Shown piece by piece: positions 1 to 8,506 of a DNA stretch of 64,000 nt (the stretch's first letter is position 1; each line of letters begins with the position of its first letter). Source of the stretch: an uncultured Saprospiraceae bacterium (GTDB taxonomy: Bacteria; Bacteroidota; Bacteroidia; Chitinophagales; Saprospiraceae). The position numbers and the translations under genes are program-made. The notes beneath the pieces were generated by a model. The model worked only from the letters and a program-made list of their open reading frames with translations. It had not been told where the DNA came from and did not search any database. The stretch covers positions 60,385 through 124,384 of the forward strand of contig CALFWO010000070.1 in the NCBI GenBank assembly GCA_937928045.1, given 5' to 3'.

Positions 1-428
1 CACCTGAAAATGTCTTTCCAGCTTTCAAGTGTCACATGACTTTGGGGAGCAAACATTGAGTGTACATTGTGAATTACTAGTGCCGAGTTTGAATGCGCCG
101 CGATTCGAGAAAAAGATTGAAAATGACTTAGTATTGTAGTAATGATTACTAAATCGTAGTTGCCCAAATCTTGTTGATTAGAGTGAAGAAACGCTTCAAT
201 GGATTGATTGTCCGAAACAACCTCGGTTTCTATTCCATTCAATAAATCTGATTCTCTTAAAGCTTCAAAGAGATATGAACTACAATAGATTTTAATCTGG
301 TATTCGCTATCTTGCAACAGATTGCAATAATGCCTTACAACTTCTTCATGTTGATAAAGTTCAAGTATGGCGATTGATTTTTTCAAGCTATAATTTCTTA
401 GTTTGTTGAGCTTAAAGATAGAAAGCAT
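1..428 (-). CDS. Partial protein, probable N-terminal domain of a GT-B type glycosyltransferase
   Basis: An uninterrupted minus-strand frame starts at ATG 428 and runs off the left edge, so only about 142 N-terminal residues are visible. Near the start is a hydrophobic strand followed by a His-Glu-Glu helix (KSIAILELYQHEEVVRHY), and later DLVIITTILSHF and ALVIHNVHSMFAP. These alternating strands and helices resemble the Rossmann-like N-terminal half of GT4-type glycosyltransferases, but no catalytic motif is in view. The ATG coincides with the TTG start of the divergent gene at 428. An in-frame TTG at 386, giving MKKSIAILEL, would leave about 41 bp between the two genes and is a reasonable alternative start. 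Context is a surface-polysaccharide locus. Function is inferred only from fold-like appearance and neighbours. Confidence 0.5.
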   Translation of the reverse strand, partial: MLSIFKLNKLRNYSLKKSIAILELYQHEEVVRHYCNLLQDSEYQIKIYCSSYLFEALRESDLLNGIETEVVSDNQSIEAFLHSNQQDLGNYDLVIITTILSHFQSFSRIAAHSNSALVIHNVHSMFAPQSHVTLESWKDIFR

Positions 429-1345
429 TGGAAGATAAGTCTATTCTATTTTCAGTTATTATTCCAACTTATAATAGAGTGGAACTGTTAATGGAAGCGA
501 TCAATTCGGTTTCTAGTCAGGAAAAAGGCGATGTTGAGCTCATTATAGTTGATGATGGATCTACTGACGAGACTAAAACTGAAATACAGCAGTTAAAGCT
601 AAGCTTTTTGAAATATATTTTCCAAGATAATCAAGGTCAGAGTGCTGCTAGAAACCAAGGAGTCGAAAAGGCGAAAGGGGAGTATGTAATATTCATGGAC
701 GATGATGATTATTGGTTAGAGGGGTTTTTAGATAATTTCCGGAGTGCTATTCAAAACAGTACTAAAGCCCAGAAAATATTTAGAACAGGATTTATCCGTG
801 TTTACAAGGATGGAAAAGAAAGGAAAGCGCCAAATTATGATGCCAAAATAGATGGACATCCGGTGAAATGGGCAGCTTATAACATGTGTGGTTTGTGGTC
901 TTTGTGTATCCCTCGAGAATATTTAATGGAACATCAATCACCAGTTGGATTTCCACATTGGCAGGATACCCATTTAATTTTAAGGTTGTTAGCACAGTAT
1001 CCATTTGAACAATTGGATGTATATAATTACGGCTATCGCATACATGAAAGAATGGGCTCGTTGAGATCTGAAAATAAAAAGGACTTGTTGAATCGAGCCA
1101 AGATTAATGTAAAAGCAATGGATCACCTTTTTGAAAACTATGGAAATTTGGTTTCAATATATTTACCATCAGGAACTTCGGCATATTTAAAAGCTGAAAA
1201 ATATTTGGGATATGCTAATTTGGAATTAACCAACGGAAGTAGAAGTAATCATTGGGAGTTGCTGAAGTGTTCCTTGAGGACAAGGGTTGATTTTAGATTT
1301 TGGAAAGGGTATTTGATATTTTTTAGGAATGTTTTGTTTCGTTAA
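428..1345 (+). CDS. Glycosyltransferase family 2
   Basis: The 305-residue protein shows the GT-A fold signature of GT2 enzymes. SVIIPTYNR lies near the N-terminus, IIVDDGSTDET at about residues 38-48 binds the nucleotide, GQSAARNQG follows, and MDDDDYW near residue 90 carries the metal-binding DxD. It should transfer a sugar from a nucleotide donor to a growing surface glycan on the cytoplasmic side; the sugar cannot be told from sequence. No ATG precedes the SVIIPTYNR strand, so the TTG at 428 is the best start, with an in-frame TAG at 419. It is followed 51 bp later by a sulfotransferase on the same strand, which suggests a two-gene unit. Family assignment is firm, substrate unknown. Confidence 0.9.
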   Translation: MEDKSILFSVIIPTYNRVELLMEAINSVSSQEKGDVELIIVDDGSTDETKTEIQQLKLSFLKYIFQDNQGQSAARNQGVEKAKGEYVIFMDDDDYWLEGFLDNFRSAIQNSTKAQKIFRTGFIRVYKDGKERKAPNYDAKIDGHPVKWAAYNMCGLWSLCIPREYLMEHQSPVGFPHWQDTHLILRLLAQYPFEQLDVYNYGYRIHERMGSLRSENKKDLLNRAKINVKAMDHLFENYGNLVSIYLPSGTSAYLKAEKYLGYANLELTNGSRSNHWELLKCSLRTRVDFRFWKGYLIFFRNVLFR

Positions 1346-1396
1346 ATAATTTGAATCTATATTTTTATTTTCTCTTGTTGCCTAAATTTTTGGTAA

Positions 1397-2395
1397 ATGA
1401 ATGTATTGCATAATTGGAAGTCTCCAGATCAAGAATTACTACCGGAATTTATTATCGGCGGTGCAATGAAATCGGGAACTTCAACCTTGCATAGAATTCT
1501 TGAAAGGCATCCTAGAATTTTTATTCCCAATAATGAGATTCATTTTTTTGATATTGATAATATTTTGGCACATAGTGATTTCAATAGTTTTGATCGAAAG
1601 GATTTAACCTGGAAAAGCCAATCTATGGAAAAGGATGCCAAGAAGATGTGGGATTGGTATTTAAGCAAATTTCAAGGAAAAAAGGATTTTATTAAAGGTG
1701 AAGATTCAACTACCTATTTGGAGTCTAGTATTGCTGCCAAACGCTTGGCACTTCAGGATAAACAAATTAAATTGATTTTTATACTTAGGCATCCAGTAGA
1801 TCGCGCTTATTCTAATTATTGGCATTTGTTAAGGAGTGGAAGGGCAATGTTTGATTTTGAAGACACACTAAGATATAATCCTTGTTCTGTGTTAAATAGA
1901 AGTCTTTACATGGATCAACTACGAAGTTATTATGACTATTTTCCAAGAGAAAGAATTAAAATAATATTATTCGAAGACCTAAAGCGATTTCCTAAAGAAA
2001 CGATCAAAGGAGTTAGTAAATACCTCAATATTGATTTTAATGAATTTCCTGAAAAAGCATTTGGTACTCACTACAATAGAAGTGCTCGGCCGAAGAGTGT
2101 GAAATTACAAATCCTAAAGAATAGATACTTTAGAGCTTGGGGTAACAGTCATTATAAAAATAATTTGCCATACTCATTGATGGGGGATGATAAATCAATT
2201 TTCAAGTTTGCTGGAAATTTTTTACATAAAGTTTATTCTAGACTTAATTCCTCCAGTGAGTTTGAAATTCCTCAAATTAATAATGATTCAAGACAGTTAT
2301 TAAATGATTATTTCCATAGAGAATTGACAGGTATCGATGATTTGACCGGTGAGGATATTTTTAACAGATGGTTTGATACTAAGGGAATTAGTTAA
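1397..2395 (+). CDS. Sulfotransferase family protein (PAPS-dependent)
   Basis: The 332-residue protein has the 5'-phosphosulfate loop GGAMKSGTSTLHRIL at about residues 21-35 and the 3'-phosphate-binding segment FILRHPVDRAYSNYW at about residues 128-142, both hallmarks of P-loop sulfotransferases that use PAPS. It probably sulfates a carbohydrate, since it sits in a polysaccharide locus right after a GT2 enzyme, but a lipid or small-molecule acceptor is not excluded. There is no signal peptide, so action is cytoplasmic. Its 3' end overlaps by 8 bp the 3' end of the convergent GT4 gene, with no terminator between them. Sulfated glycans are uncommon in bacteria, so this gene hints at a modified surface polymer. 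Confidence 0.88.
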   Translation: MNVLHNWKSPDQELLPEFIIGGAMKSGTSTLHRILERHPRIFIPNNEIHFFDIDNILAHSDFNSFDRKDLTWKSQSMEKDAKKMWDWYLSKFQGKKDFIKGEDSTTYLESSIAAKRLALQDKQIKLIFILRHPVDRAYSNYWHLLRSGRAMFDFEDTLRYNPCSVLNRSLYMDQLRSYYDYFPRERIKIILFEDLKRFPKETIKGVSKYLNIDFNEFPEKAFGTHYNRSARPKSVKLQILKNRYFRAWGNSHYKNNLPYSLMGDDKSIFKFAGNFLHKVYSRLNSSSEFEIPQINNDSRQLLNDYFHRELTGIDDLTGEDIFNRWFDTKGIS

Positions 2396-3593
2396 GATTA
2401 TCTTTATGAATGTATTTGCGATATACTTTTTCTAGAACTGTAGCATTTCTTATAATGTCATATTTATTCTCAATGTGCAATCTAGCTCGCTCACTATAGG
2501 CTTTATACTCGTTTTCTTCCATTTCGTAGAAATATTCTATCGATTCAGATAGCGCCTTAATATCTTTCTCTGTAGATAGTTTTCCAGTTTTATTTTGAAT
2601 CACTTCATCAGGAATATCGCAGTGAGTTGTAGAAATAACCGGCATGCCAGTAGCTTGAGCGTCCAACAAAACAACAGGAGCCCCACCTTCGCAATCTTTA
2701 TTTGCTGCATAACAACTGGGATGGATGAATACATCATATTTCTTTAAGGAATCGTGCAGGTTTTTGTAATCAATTGGAGGTAAGAAAAAGACATTGTTTT
2801 GTATTTCATACTCTTTTACCATTGACTTCAATTTATTTAGTAACCCAGTCGTTCTTTCATTTCCGATAAAAGTTAAGGTCATATTTGGACATCTGTTCAA
2901 AGCCTTTTTAAAAGCTTTGATGGAATATTCATGTCCTTTTTTTTCTGTGTAAGAAGCTAATTGTATAAGCTTCAAAGTGTTGGGTTTTTTAGTTCTAGCG
3001 AAATATGTAATTTTATTGACATTAACGCCAAGTGGAACAATATGGATTTTTTCTGTCGGACATTCTAGTTTTGATAAGATTTTTGCTCCGTGACTTCCTT
3101 CGCAGATAAATCCGTCTGCTTTTTGGAATAAGATCTTGAATCGTTCTTTGAATTTTGGTTGAACGAATGGTAGTTTTTCGTAATCCCAGCCATAAAATGA
3201 AATTAGAAATGGTAGTTGACTATTTCGCTTTATTTGTAAGGCCTGCCAACCAATGTCAGCGAAATGGGCATGTAGAATATCAATAGAATTGTTTTCTAAA
3301 TATCTACTAATGTGATGCGAGAAATTTCCATTATTGTATTCTAAATATTTGATTTTCAATTTTTCAAAAATGCGAAATAACCCTTTTTTATTTGATGAAT
3401 ATTTCATATCAAACAAGGGGTCAGATAGTTTTAAGAGTAAAGTAATATTTGGAGATAAAAGAAGATTTGTGGTGAAACGAAAAGCAGCTATCTGATGATT
3501 TGTCTCTTTAGAATTCGATAGTAAACCAAAAAGCCAATTTTCTGTGTTTGGTAGGTATGTATTTACCAGATGAAGGACTTTAAGACTTTTCAT
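2388..3593 (-). CDS. Glycosyltransferase family 4 (GT-B), WcaL-like
   Basis: The 401-residue protein has the C-terminal GT4 donor-binding region: FIHPSCYAANKDCEGGAPV followed by VLLDAQATGMPVISTTHCD, containing the conserved pair of glutamate/aspartate positions and glycine turn. The N-terminal half holds HAHFADIGWQA, the typical acceptor-domain motif. This pattern is close to the colanic-acid transferase WcaL. It is a cytoplasmic enzyme adding a sugar to a lipid-linked glycan. It is the last gene of the minus-strand operon that begins at rffA; its start overlaps the end of the flippase gene by 14 bp, implying translational coupling. Donor and linkage cannot be read from the sequence. Confidence 0.9.
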   Translation of the reverse strand: MKSLKVLHLVNTYLPNTENWLFGLLSNSKETNHQIAAFRFTTNLLLSPNITLLLKLSDPLFDMKYSSNKKGLFRIFEKLKIKYLEYNNGNFSHHISRYLENNSIDILHAHFADIGWQALQIKRNSQLPFLISFYGWDYEKLPFVQPKFKERFKILFQKADGFICEGSHGAKILSKLECPTEKIHIVPLGVNVNKITYFARTKKPNTLKLIQLASYTEKKGHEYSIKAFKKALNRCPNMTLTFIGNERTTGLLNKLKSMVKEYEIQNNVFFLPPIDYKNLHDSLKKYDVFIHPSCYAANKDCEGGAPVVLLDAQATGMPVISTTHCDIPDEVIQNKTGKLSTEKDIKALSESIEYFYEMEENEYKAYSERARLHIENKYDIIRNATVLEKVYRKYIHKDNLN

Positions 3594-5046
3594 TATTTTT
3601 GGATTGGAATGAAGAAATCATTTTTGAGAAGTCTGTTAAAGTTGCTTTTTGATATTTATTAAGCAAAACTAAATAGAAAAAAAATGATAGCAAAATAGAG
3701 ATGATTAACTTTATAAAATCAGAATCTATAGGAATGTATTGAAATGACAAAAAGGCTATAGAGCTGACGACTAAAGAATGGAAGAATGGTTTGAACATTG
3801 GTCTAACCATTGCGATCAAATCGGTGTCAATAATTTTACCAGCGTAGTGAAATGTTGGGAATATTAGTAGTACTGTGGAAATGGCATAGGCTCCTGCTGC
3901 TGATTCTATTGTACCAAATAAGTATAGTGATGTTAGTAGGAGTATAATTGTAAAAATACTTGTAGCTAGGTTAATATTTAGCAATTGTTTGTTCTTATCG
4001 TATACCATAAAAAGTACTCCTTGAAGGGCGCCAACGCTTTGAAGCATACCAACGAAGCATAGAATACTTAAAGTCCTTGACATAGATGTCCATTGTTCGC
4101 CAAGGGTTATTTTAACTATGGGAAAAGACAAAATTGCCAAAATACTCATTGCAGGGAATGTAATTGTTGCAATCAATTTGGAAAGCTTTAAGTATTGCCT
4201 TTTTACAATTTGTTTTTCATGTTTTATTTTCGACCATACTGGATTAAATACTGTTTGGAGAACTCCTGTGATATTGCCTAAGGGCAGCAGCATTATTGCA
4301 TATGCTCGATTGTAGAAACCCAAATTTTTAGATCCTAAAAAAACTCCGATTAGAACGTCATCCAGATTGCGTGTTGAAAAACTTAGCAAATGATTTCCAG
4401 TAACTGGGATCCCAAAATTTATTAATTTTTTATACGCTCGCTTTGAAAAACTGAAGTTTGGTTTGTTTTTGGATGTTATGAAATATCCTAAGCTATTGAT
4501 AGAAGTCCATAGTAATAATTTAACTACCAGACTTGTGATTCCCATTCCTGCATACGCCATTCCAAGACCTACTATAGATGAAATGGTTAAGGCCAGAACA
4601 TTAATAATAAAAATTTTTTTGAATGCTAATTCTTTTTGAAGAATTGCAGAAGGAACTAAACCAATGGATCCAATGATAAATTCCATTGTAAACCATGGGG
4701 TAAGATTTGATAAGTTATTTGCCTGATACAGCCATTCAAGTATCTCGCCAGAATGATATAATGCAAATCCCATTAAAATGGATACCGCTAAGTGATGCCA
4801 AAAGGCAGAAGAAAGCTGTTGTTTCGAAATTTTATCTGATTGGATTATAGCTTGTACAAATCCACTATTTCTTAAGATTTGAAAAAAGTTAAATGCAACA
4901 AGCAACATGGCGAATCGACCAAAATCATTCGGAAGGAGAAGCCTCATAAGTATGATGCTTACAAGAAAATTTATACCTTGAGTTAATACTTGACCTTGGA
5001 AAGTCCAACGTACACCATCGATTGATTTTTTAAATAGATTTTTCAA
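3580..5046 (-). CDS. Polysaccharide flippase of the MOP/PST family (Wzx-type)
   Basis: The 488-residue protein is almost entirely hydrophobic helices, consistent with 12-14 transmembrane segments. Its N-terminus (GVRWTFQGQVLTQGINFLVS, then LMRLLLPNDFGRFAM) is the usual opening of PST-family lipopolysaccharide exporters such as WzxC. It should move an undecaprenyl-linked oligosaccharide across the inner membrane. No ATG is available at the start, so TTG 5046 is the likely initiator; an in-frame stop lies just upstream. It begins 12 bp after the methyltransferase gene and overlaps the GT4 gene. A Wzy-type polymerase is not seen in the window and would have to lie outside it. Confidence 0.9.
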   Translation of the reverse strand: MKNLFKKSIDGVRWTFQGQVLTQGINFLVSIILMRLLLPNDFGRFAMLLVAFNFFQILRNSGFVQAIIQSDKISKQQLSSAFWHHLAVSILMGFALYHSGEILEWLYQANNLSNLTPWFTMEFIIGSIGLVPSAILQKELAFKKIFIINVLALTISSIVGLGMAYAGMGITSLVVKLLLWTSINSLGYFITSKNKPNFSFSKRAYKKLINFGIPVTGNHLLSFSTRNLDDVLIGVFLGSKNLGFYNRAYAIMLLPLGNITGVLQTVFNPVWSKIKHEKQIVKRQYLKLSKLIATITFPAMSILAILSFPIVKITLGEQWTSMSRTLSILCFVGMLQSVGALQGVLFMVYDKNKQLLNINLATSIFTIILLLTSLYLFGTIESAAGAYAISTVLLIFPTFHYAGKIIDTDLIAMVRPMFKPFFHSLVVSSIAFLSFQYIPIDSDFIKLIISILLSFFFYLVLLNKYQKATLTDFSKMISSFQSKNNEKS

Positions 5047-5058
5047 TTTAGGTCGATG

Positions 5059-5721
5059 TTATCTTTTTTTCGCCGCTACAACATACATCCAAGTCCAATC
5101 TTCGGCCTTATCTAATTTGTCTAGCAGAAATGAAAAGCCTTGTATAATTAGGCCAATAAAAGTTATGATACGGAACCAACGCAATGGGCCTCGGTTAAAG
5201 CGATGGATGTAATAAACAAACAATTGGCCAAATGTTATCCAAAATCCAGAAAGAGCTTCAATCTTTTCTATTTCAAATCCTGCCTTGTCGAATAAGTATT
5301 CGATTCCAAATTTGCTGTATCTAAAAAAATCTCTTGGTACTTCATGTATGTGCCAAATGAAAGGAATCGAATATACCGCCATTCCATCTTTTTTCAGCAC
5401 ACGATTACATTCTTGAAGAGCCAAGTACGGTTCTTCTAGGTGTTCAAGTACCGCGGTGCAAAGTGCACTGTCGAAGCTACCATCTTCAACTGGAATTTCA
5501 TAAGCTGAACCAATCAATTCAGCATTAGAAAGATTGTGATTTGAATTTTCATGGTCAACACCAATATGCTTATCTACTACATTATCCAATGCCTTTTTAT
5601 AAGGCTTTTCTCCACATCCAATATCTATCAAGTCACCTGATAAGTATTCCTTTGAATAATTGATTATTGCCTTATCCGCTATAGATCTTACTAGGATATT
5701 ATGAAGGTTCGTAAATTTCAT
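5059..5721 (-). CDS. Class I SAM-dependent methyltransferase
   Basis: The 220-residue protein carries the SAM-binding motif I as DIGCGEKPYKKAL at about residues 32-44, an acidic motif (GVDHE) at the end of beta-2, and a motif of the CTAVLEHLEEPYLAL type near residue 88, typical of Methyltransf_11 domains. The C-terminal part has a hydrophobic stretch (RIITFIGLIIQGFSFLL) that may associate with the membrane. The start ATG at 5721 abuts the stop of the formyltransferase gene with no gap, so it is part of the same operon. It probably methylates a sugar or another glycan component; the acceptor is unknown. Confidence 0.85.
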   Translation of the reverse strand: MKFTNLHNILVRSIADKAIINYSKEYLSGDLIDIGCGEKPYKKALDNVVDKHIGVDHENSNHNLSNAELIGSAYEIPVEDGSFDSALCTAVLEHLEEPYLALQECNRVLKKDGMAVYSIPFIWHIHEVPRDFFRYSKFGIEYLFDKAGFEIEKIEALSGFWITFGQLFVYYIHRFNRGPLRWFRIITFIGLIIQGFSFLLDKLDKAEDWTWMYVVAAKKR

Positions 5722-6429
5722 TCATTTATGGAGTTGTTGTTTTGAATCCTTGTAATGCGAAAGATAGGTTATTTTGTTCTGGTATATTTTATGACAATCA
5801 AGTATTTTTTTTGTAAATAGTTTACCTTCTAGTTCAGCTATTATAATTTCTAATATTATTTTTTTTGCACTATCGCAAACTAGTGCCAAGATTTGATCTC
5901 TTGTAATCTTTTCTATGTTAAACTGGTTTTGATATAATATTTCGCCATGGTCAATTTTTTCATCTATTTCATGAATGGTCCACCCGGAATTATTTTCTTG
6001 ATAATGTTTGCACCACATAATTGGAGTGGGGCCTTTGTATAATGGAAGAACGGAAGGATGTAAATTAATTAGGCGATCAAATTTTTCAATTAGATCAACT
6101 TTGAATATTTGATTAAATCCGGTAGAGAGCCCGAAGCTTTTTTCGGATATGGAATTTCGAAAATAACTGTGGTTAACGTCGCTTAAAAATTTAATTTTAT
6201 AGCCAAAGTGGCTAAATTCTTTTTTGATTTTTCTTTTGTAGTTGTAGAATGAAAAATAATCGTATGCTTTTAAAGGGTTTAGTGTTTTTCTCTTAGGAAA
6301 ATATATGCGCTTTGAAATTATAAGAATGATATCTACTTTTTCGTGAAGCTTGTTGTTGAAATAGTAATTGACTATTTCATATCCAAATTTGGGTTCTATA
6401 AAATGATAAAGCTTAGGTTTGTTTTTCAT
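5722..6429 (-). CDS. Formyltransferase family protein, probable sugar N-formyltransferase
   Basis: The 235-residue protein contains the catalytic triad of N10-formyltetrahydrofolate-dependent formyltransferases. NLHPSVLPLYKGPTPIMW at about residues 122-139 gives the Asn and His, and GWTIHEIDEKIDHGEILYQ at about residues 153-171 gives the Asp. Sugar N-formyltransferases (VioF, WlaRD, FdtF types) share this HPS-LP-Y-G motif and act on dTDP-4-amino-4,6-dideoxy sugars. That substrate is what RffA, encoded two genes upstream, would make. The ATG overlaps the stop of the preceding gene by 4 bp (ATGA). It is shorter than methionyl-tRNA formyltransferase and lacks that enzyme's C-terminal domain, so a tRNA role is unlikely. 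The sugar substrate is inferred from context. Confidence 0.82.
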   Translation of the reverse strand: MKNKPKLYHFIEPKFGYEIVNYYFNNKLHEKVDIILIISKRIYFPKRKTLNPLKAYDYFSFYNYKRKIKKEFSHFGYKIKFLSDVNHSYFRNSISEKSFGLSTGFNQIFKVDLIEKFDRLINLHPSVLPLYKGPTPIMWCKHYQENNSGWTIHEIDEKIDHGEILYQNQFNIEKITRDQILALVCDSAKKIILEIIIAELEGKLFTKKILDCHKIYQNKITYLSHYKDSKQQLHK

Positions 6430-7343
6430 TTATTGAATAGCTTAAATATGGCTGGCTTTTTCGAAACTATTTTCATTGTTCTCGTTTGGGGTTTCATTCT
6501 TCTTTTAAATTCTTCTGTTCCCCAGTGTCCTCCGCTAGGTCCTAAATCATAAATATAGACATGGAGTTTAATTAATTTTTCAATTATTTTGTATTGTAGG
6601 AATAGGGAGGAGTTTAGTAATAATCCGTTTTGACTTGATGCACCATGCCAATAGTGATGCTTGTTGTTGAAGTTGAAGACAATTGCACCGCTTAGCATTT
6701 TGTTTTTTTCTTCTATTAAGTATAGTGTCCTGTATTCAGTAGGAATGTTCTTTATGGATTTAAATAGTCCGAATTCGTAATTGCTTGAAGAGCGATTTCC
6801 CCATCTTGACATGCTATCCTTGTATAGCTGAAAATAGTTTTCCCAATCTTTTTCGGTCTTCGAAGTTCTGAAATTCAACTTGGCCTTAAGCGCCTTGTTC
6901 AGTTTTCTTTTGTGATTATTAGACCAGTTTGAAGTAATCTTAAATTGATCAATATTTTTGAGATTAAAATAATTGGTGTATGTTTTTTTCGAAAAGTTTC
7001 TGACAAATTCGTTTTTATCAAATGGATTTTCAACAATAGTGATAAACTTAAATTTATTCAATAGAAATTGATACGAGGAATCAGTTTTAATGTTTTGTTT
7101 GGTAGTATAGATTCCACCATAGGTTCCACCGGGTCCACTAATATGTTCTTTGTAGATTCCGTTAATCCTATTGCGTTTGAAGTATGGGAAGTAAATATTA
7201 TTTTCAATTTTTATAATATTAACGACCCCATCGAAGTTCTTTGACCAAAGTTGATACCATAATGGGTGATGAAAAAAAGTGGCATTTTCACTAAAAGAGA
7301 GGCTTTCTTGCCATTCATCAATACTAATTTTGGAGAACTTCAT
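6426..7343 (-). CDS. GNAT/FemAB-like acyl or aminoacyl transferase
   Basis: The 305-residue protein opens with a WYQLWSKNF-type segment and has a C-terminal half (SGAIVFNFNNKHHYWHGASS and IYDLGPSGGHWGTEEFKRRM) that matches the general layout of the FemAB/GNAT_6 superfamily, in which two GNAT folds bind an acyl-CoA or aminoacyl-tRNA. Between rffA (overlap 20 bp) and the formyltransferase (overlap 4 bp), it is likely to acylate the amino sugar or another glycan component. A peptidoglycan role is the alternative known for this superfamily. No signal peptide or membrane segment is visible. The fold call is moderate and the substrate unknown. Confidence 0.7.
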   Translation of the reverse strand: MKFSKISIDEWQESLSFSENATFFHHPLWYQLWSKNFDGVVNIIKIENNIYFPYFKRNRINGIYKEHISGPGGTYGGIYTTKQNIKTDSSYQFLLNKFKFITIVENPFDKNEFVRNFSKKTYTNYFNLKNIDQFKITSNWSNNHKRKLNKALKAKLNFRTSKTEKDWENYFQLYKDSMSRWGNRSSSNYEFGLFKSIKNIPTEYRTLYLIEEKNKMLSGAIVFNFNNKHHYWHGASSQNGLLLNSSLFLQYKIIEKLIKLHVYIYDLGPSGGHWGTEEFKRRMKPQTRTMKIVSKKPAIFKLFNK

Positions 7344-8472
7344 AATCCAAAATTATTTTAAGTAAGGTGTCAGTAATGATTTTGATGTCATTAGTTTTTA
7401 AGTCTGGGTATATTGGTAATCGAAGGAGTTTGTTACTCTCTTTTGTAGTGTTTTTATCTTTGCCATGGAAACGCCCAAACTTATTTCCAGATGGAGAAAG
7501 ATGGAGTGGGATATAATGAAAACTGGATCCAATTCCTTGTTGTTTTAAATTAGATATTGTTAATTTTCGATGTCCTTGAGACTTAGATTTAAGAAATAGT
7601 GTATGTGCATTGGAAAAGATATCACCGCTCGAAAGAGAAGGAACTCTAATGCCTTCTTTTTTTAGAATGAAGTCATATTTTTGATAAATATCTCTACGGT
7701 TTTTTGTTACAAAATCTACTTGGTTCAATTGACCCCATAGAAAAGCTGCGCTGAGTTCACTCATCAAATAACTAGAGCCAATGTCAACCCAAGTATATTT
7801 GTCTATTTTCCCATCAAAAAACTGTTTGCGGTTGGTTCCTTTCTCTCTTATAATTTCTGCTCTATCAACTAATGAATCATCATTTATCATTAAAGCACCA
7901 CCTTCGCCGCAGTGAATGTTTTTCGTGTAATGGAAGCTTAAAGTACTCAGGTGACCATAGGTTCCAAGATGTTTTCCTTTGTAGGTTGATCCAATACAAT
8001 GAGCCGCATCTTCAATGAGAAAGAGCTTGTTTGCTTTGATGATGGGCATAATCTTTTCCATGTCGCAAGCAAAGCCGCCATAATGCATGATAAGTACCGC
8101 TTTCGTTTTACTAGTAATAGCCGAAGAGATACTTTCTGGATCAACATTCATTGAAATGGGATCGACATCCACAAACACAATTTTGGCGCCTCTTAGAACA
8201 AAAGCATTTGCAGCAGAAACGAAATTGTAAGAGGGCATAATCACCTCATCTCCCTCTTGAATGTTGAGGAGCATAGCAGACATCTCAAGTGCATGAGTGC
8301 AAGAAGAGGTTAGTAGTACCTTTTTTGAACTTGTATATTCCTGTAAAAATTCCTCGCAGGCTTGAGAGAAATAGCCGCCGGTTCCAATTTTATTAGAAGA
8401 AATAACCTTCTGAACATGGGTAGACTCATCTCCGGATAAATAAGGAATATGAAAGGGAATCTTTGAAGCCAT
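7324..8472 (-). CDS. rffA: dTDP-4-amino-4,6-dideoxygalactose transaminase RffA/WecE
   Basis: This 382-residue DegT/DnrJ/EryC1-family PLP aminotransferase closely follows enterobacterial RffA/WecE along its length. The shared segments include KVLLTSSCTHALEMSA, GDEVIMPSYNFVSAANAFVL, RGAKIVFVDVDP, the PLP-lysine region SFHYTKNIHCGEGGAL, REKGTNRKQFFDGK and FHYIPLHLSPSGNKFG. It converts dTDP-4-keto-6-deoxyglucose plus glutamate to dTDP-Fuc4N, the precursor of Fuc4NAc or its N-formyl form. It heads the six-gene minus-strand operon running down to 2388. RmlA and RmlB, which would supply the substrate, are not in the window. Only 34 bp separate it from the PorU2-like gene upstream on the same strand, with no terminator seen. 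Confidence 0.95.
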   Translation of the reverse strand: MASKIPFHIPYLSGDESTHVQKVISSNKIGTGGYFSQACEEFLQEYTSSKKVLLTSSCTHALEMSAMLLNIQEGDEVIMPSYNFVSAANAFVLRGAKIVFVDVDPISMNVDPESISSAITSKTKAVLIMHYGGFACDMEKIMPIIKANKLFLIEDAAHCIGSTYKGKHLGTYGHLSTLSFHYTKNIHCGEGGALMINDDSLVDRAEIIREKGTNRKQFFDGKIDKYTWVDIGSSYLMSELSAAFLWGQLNQVDFVTKNRRDIYQKYDFILKKEGIRVPSLSSGDIFSNAHTLFLKSKSQGHRKLTISNLKQQGIGSSFHYIPLHLSPSGNKFGRFHGKDKNTTKESNKLLRLPIYPDLKTNDIKIITDTLLKIILDYEVLQN

Positions 8473-8506
8473 AGATTCCCAAAAGTAAGAAGATTTTTTT
8501 AGTGAA

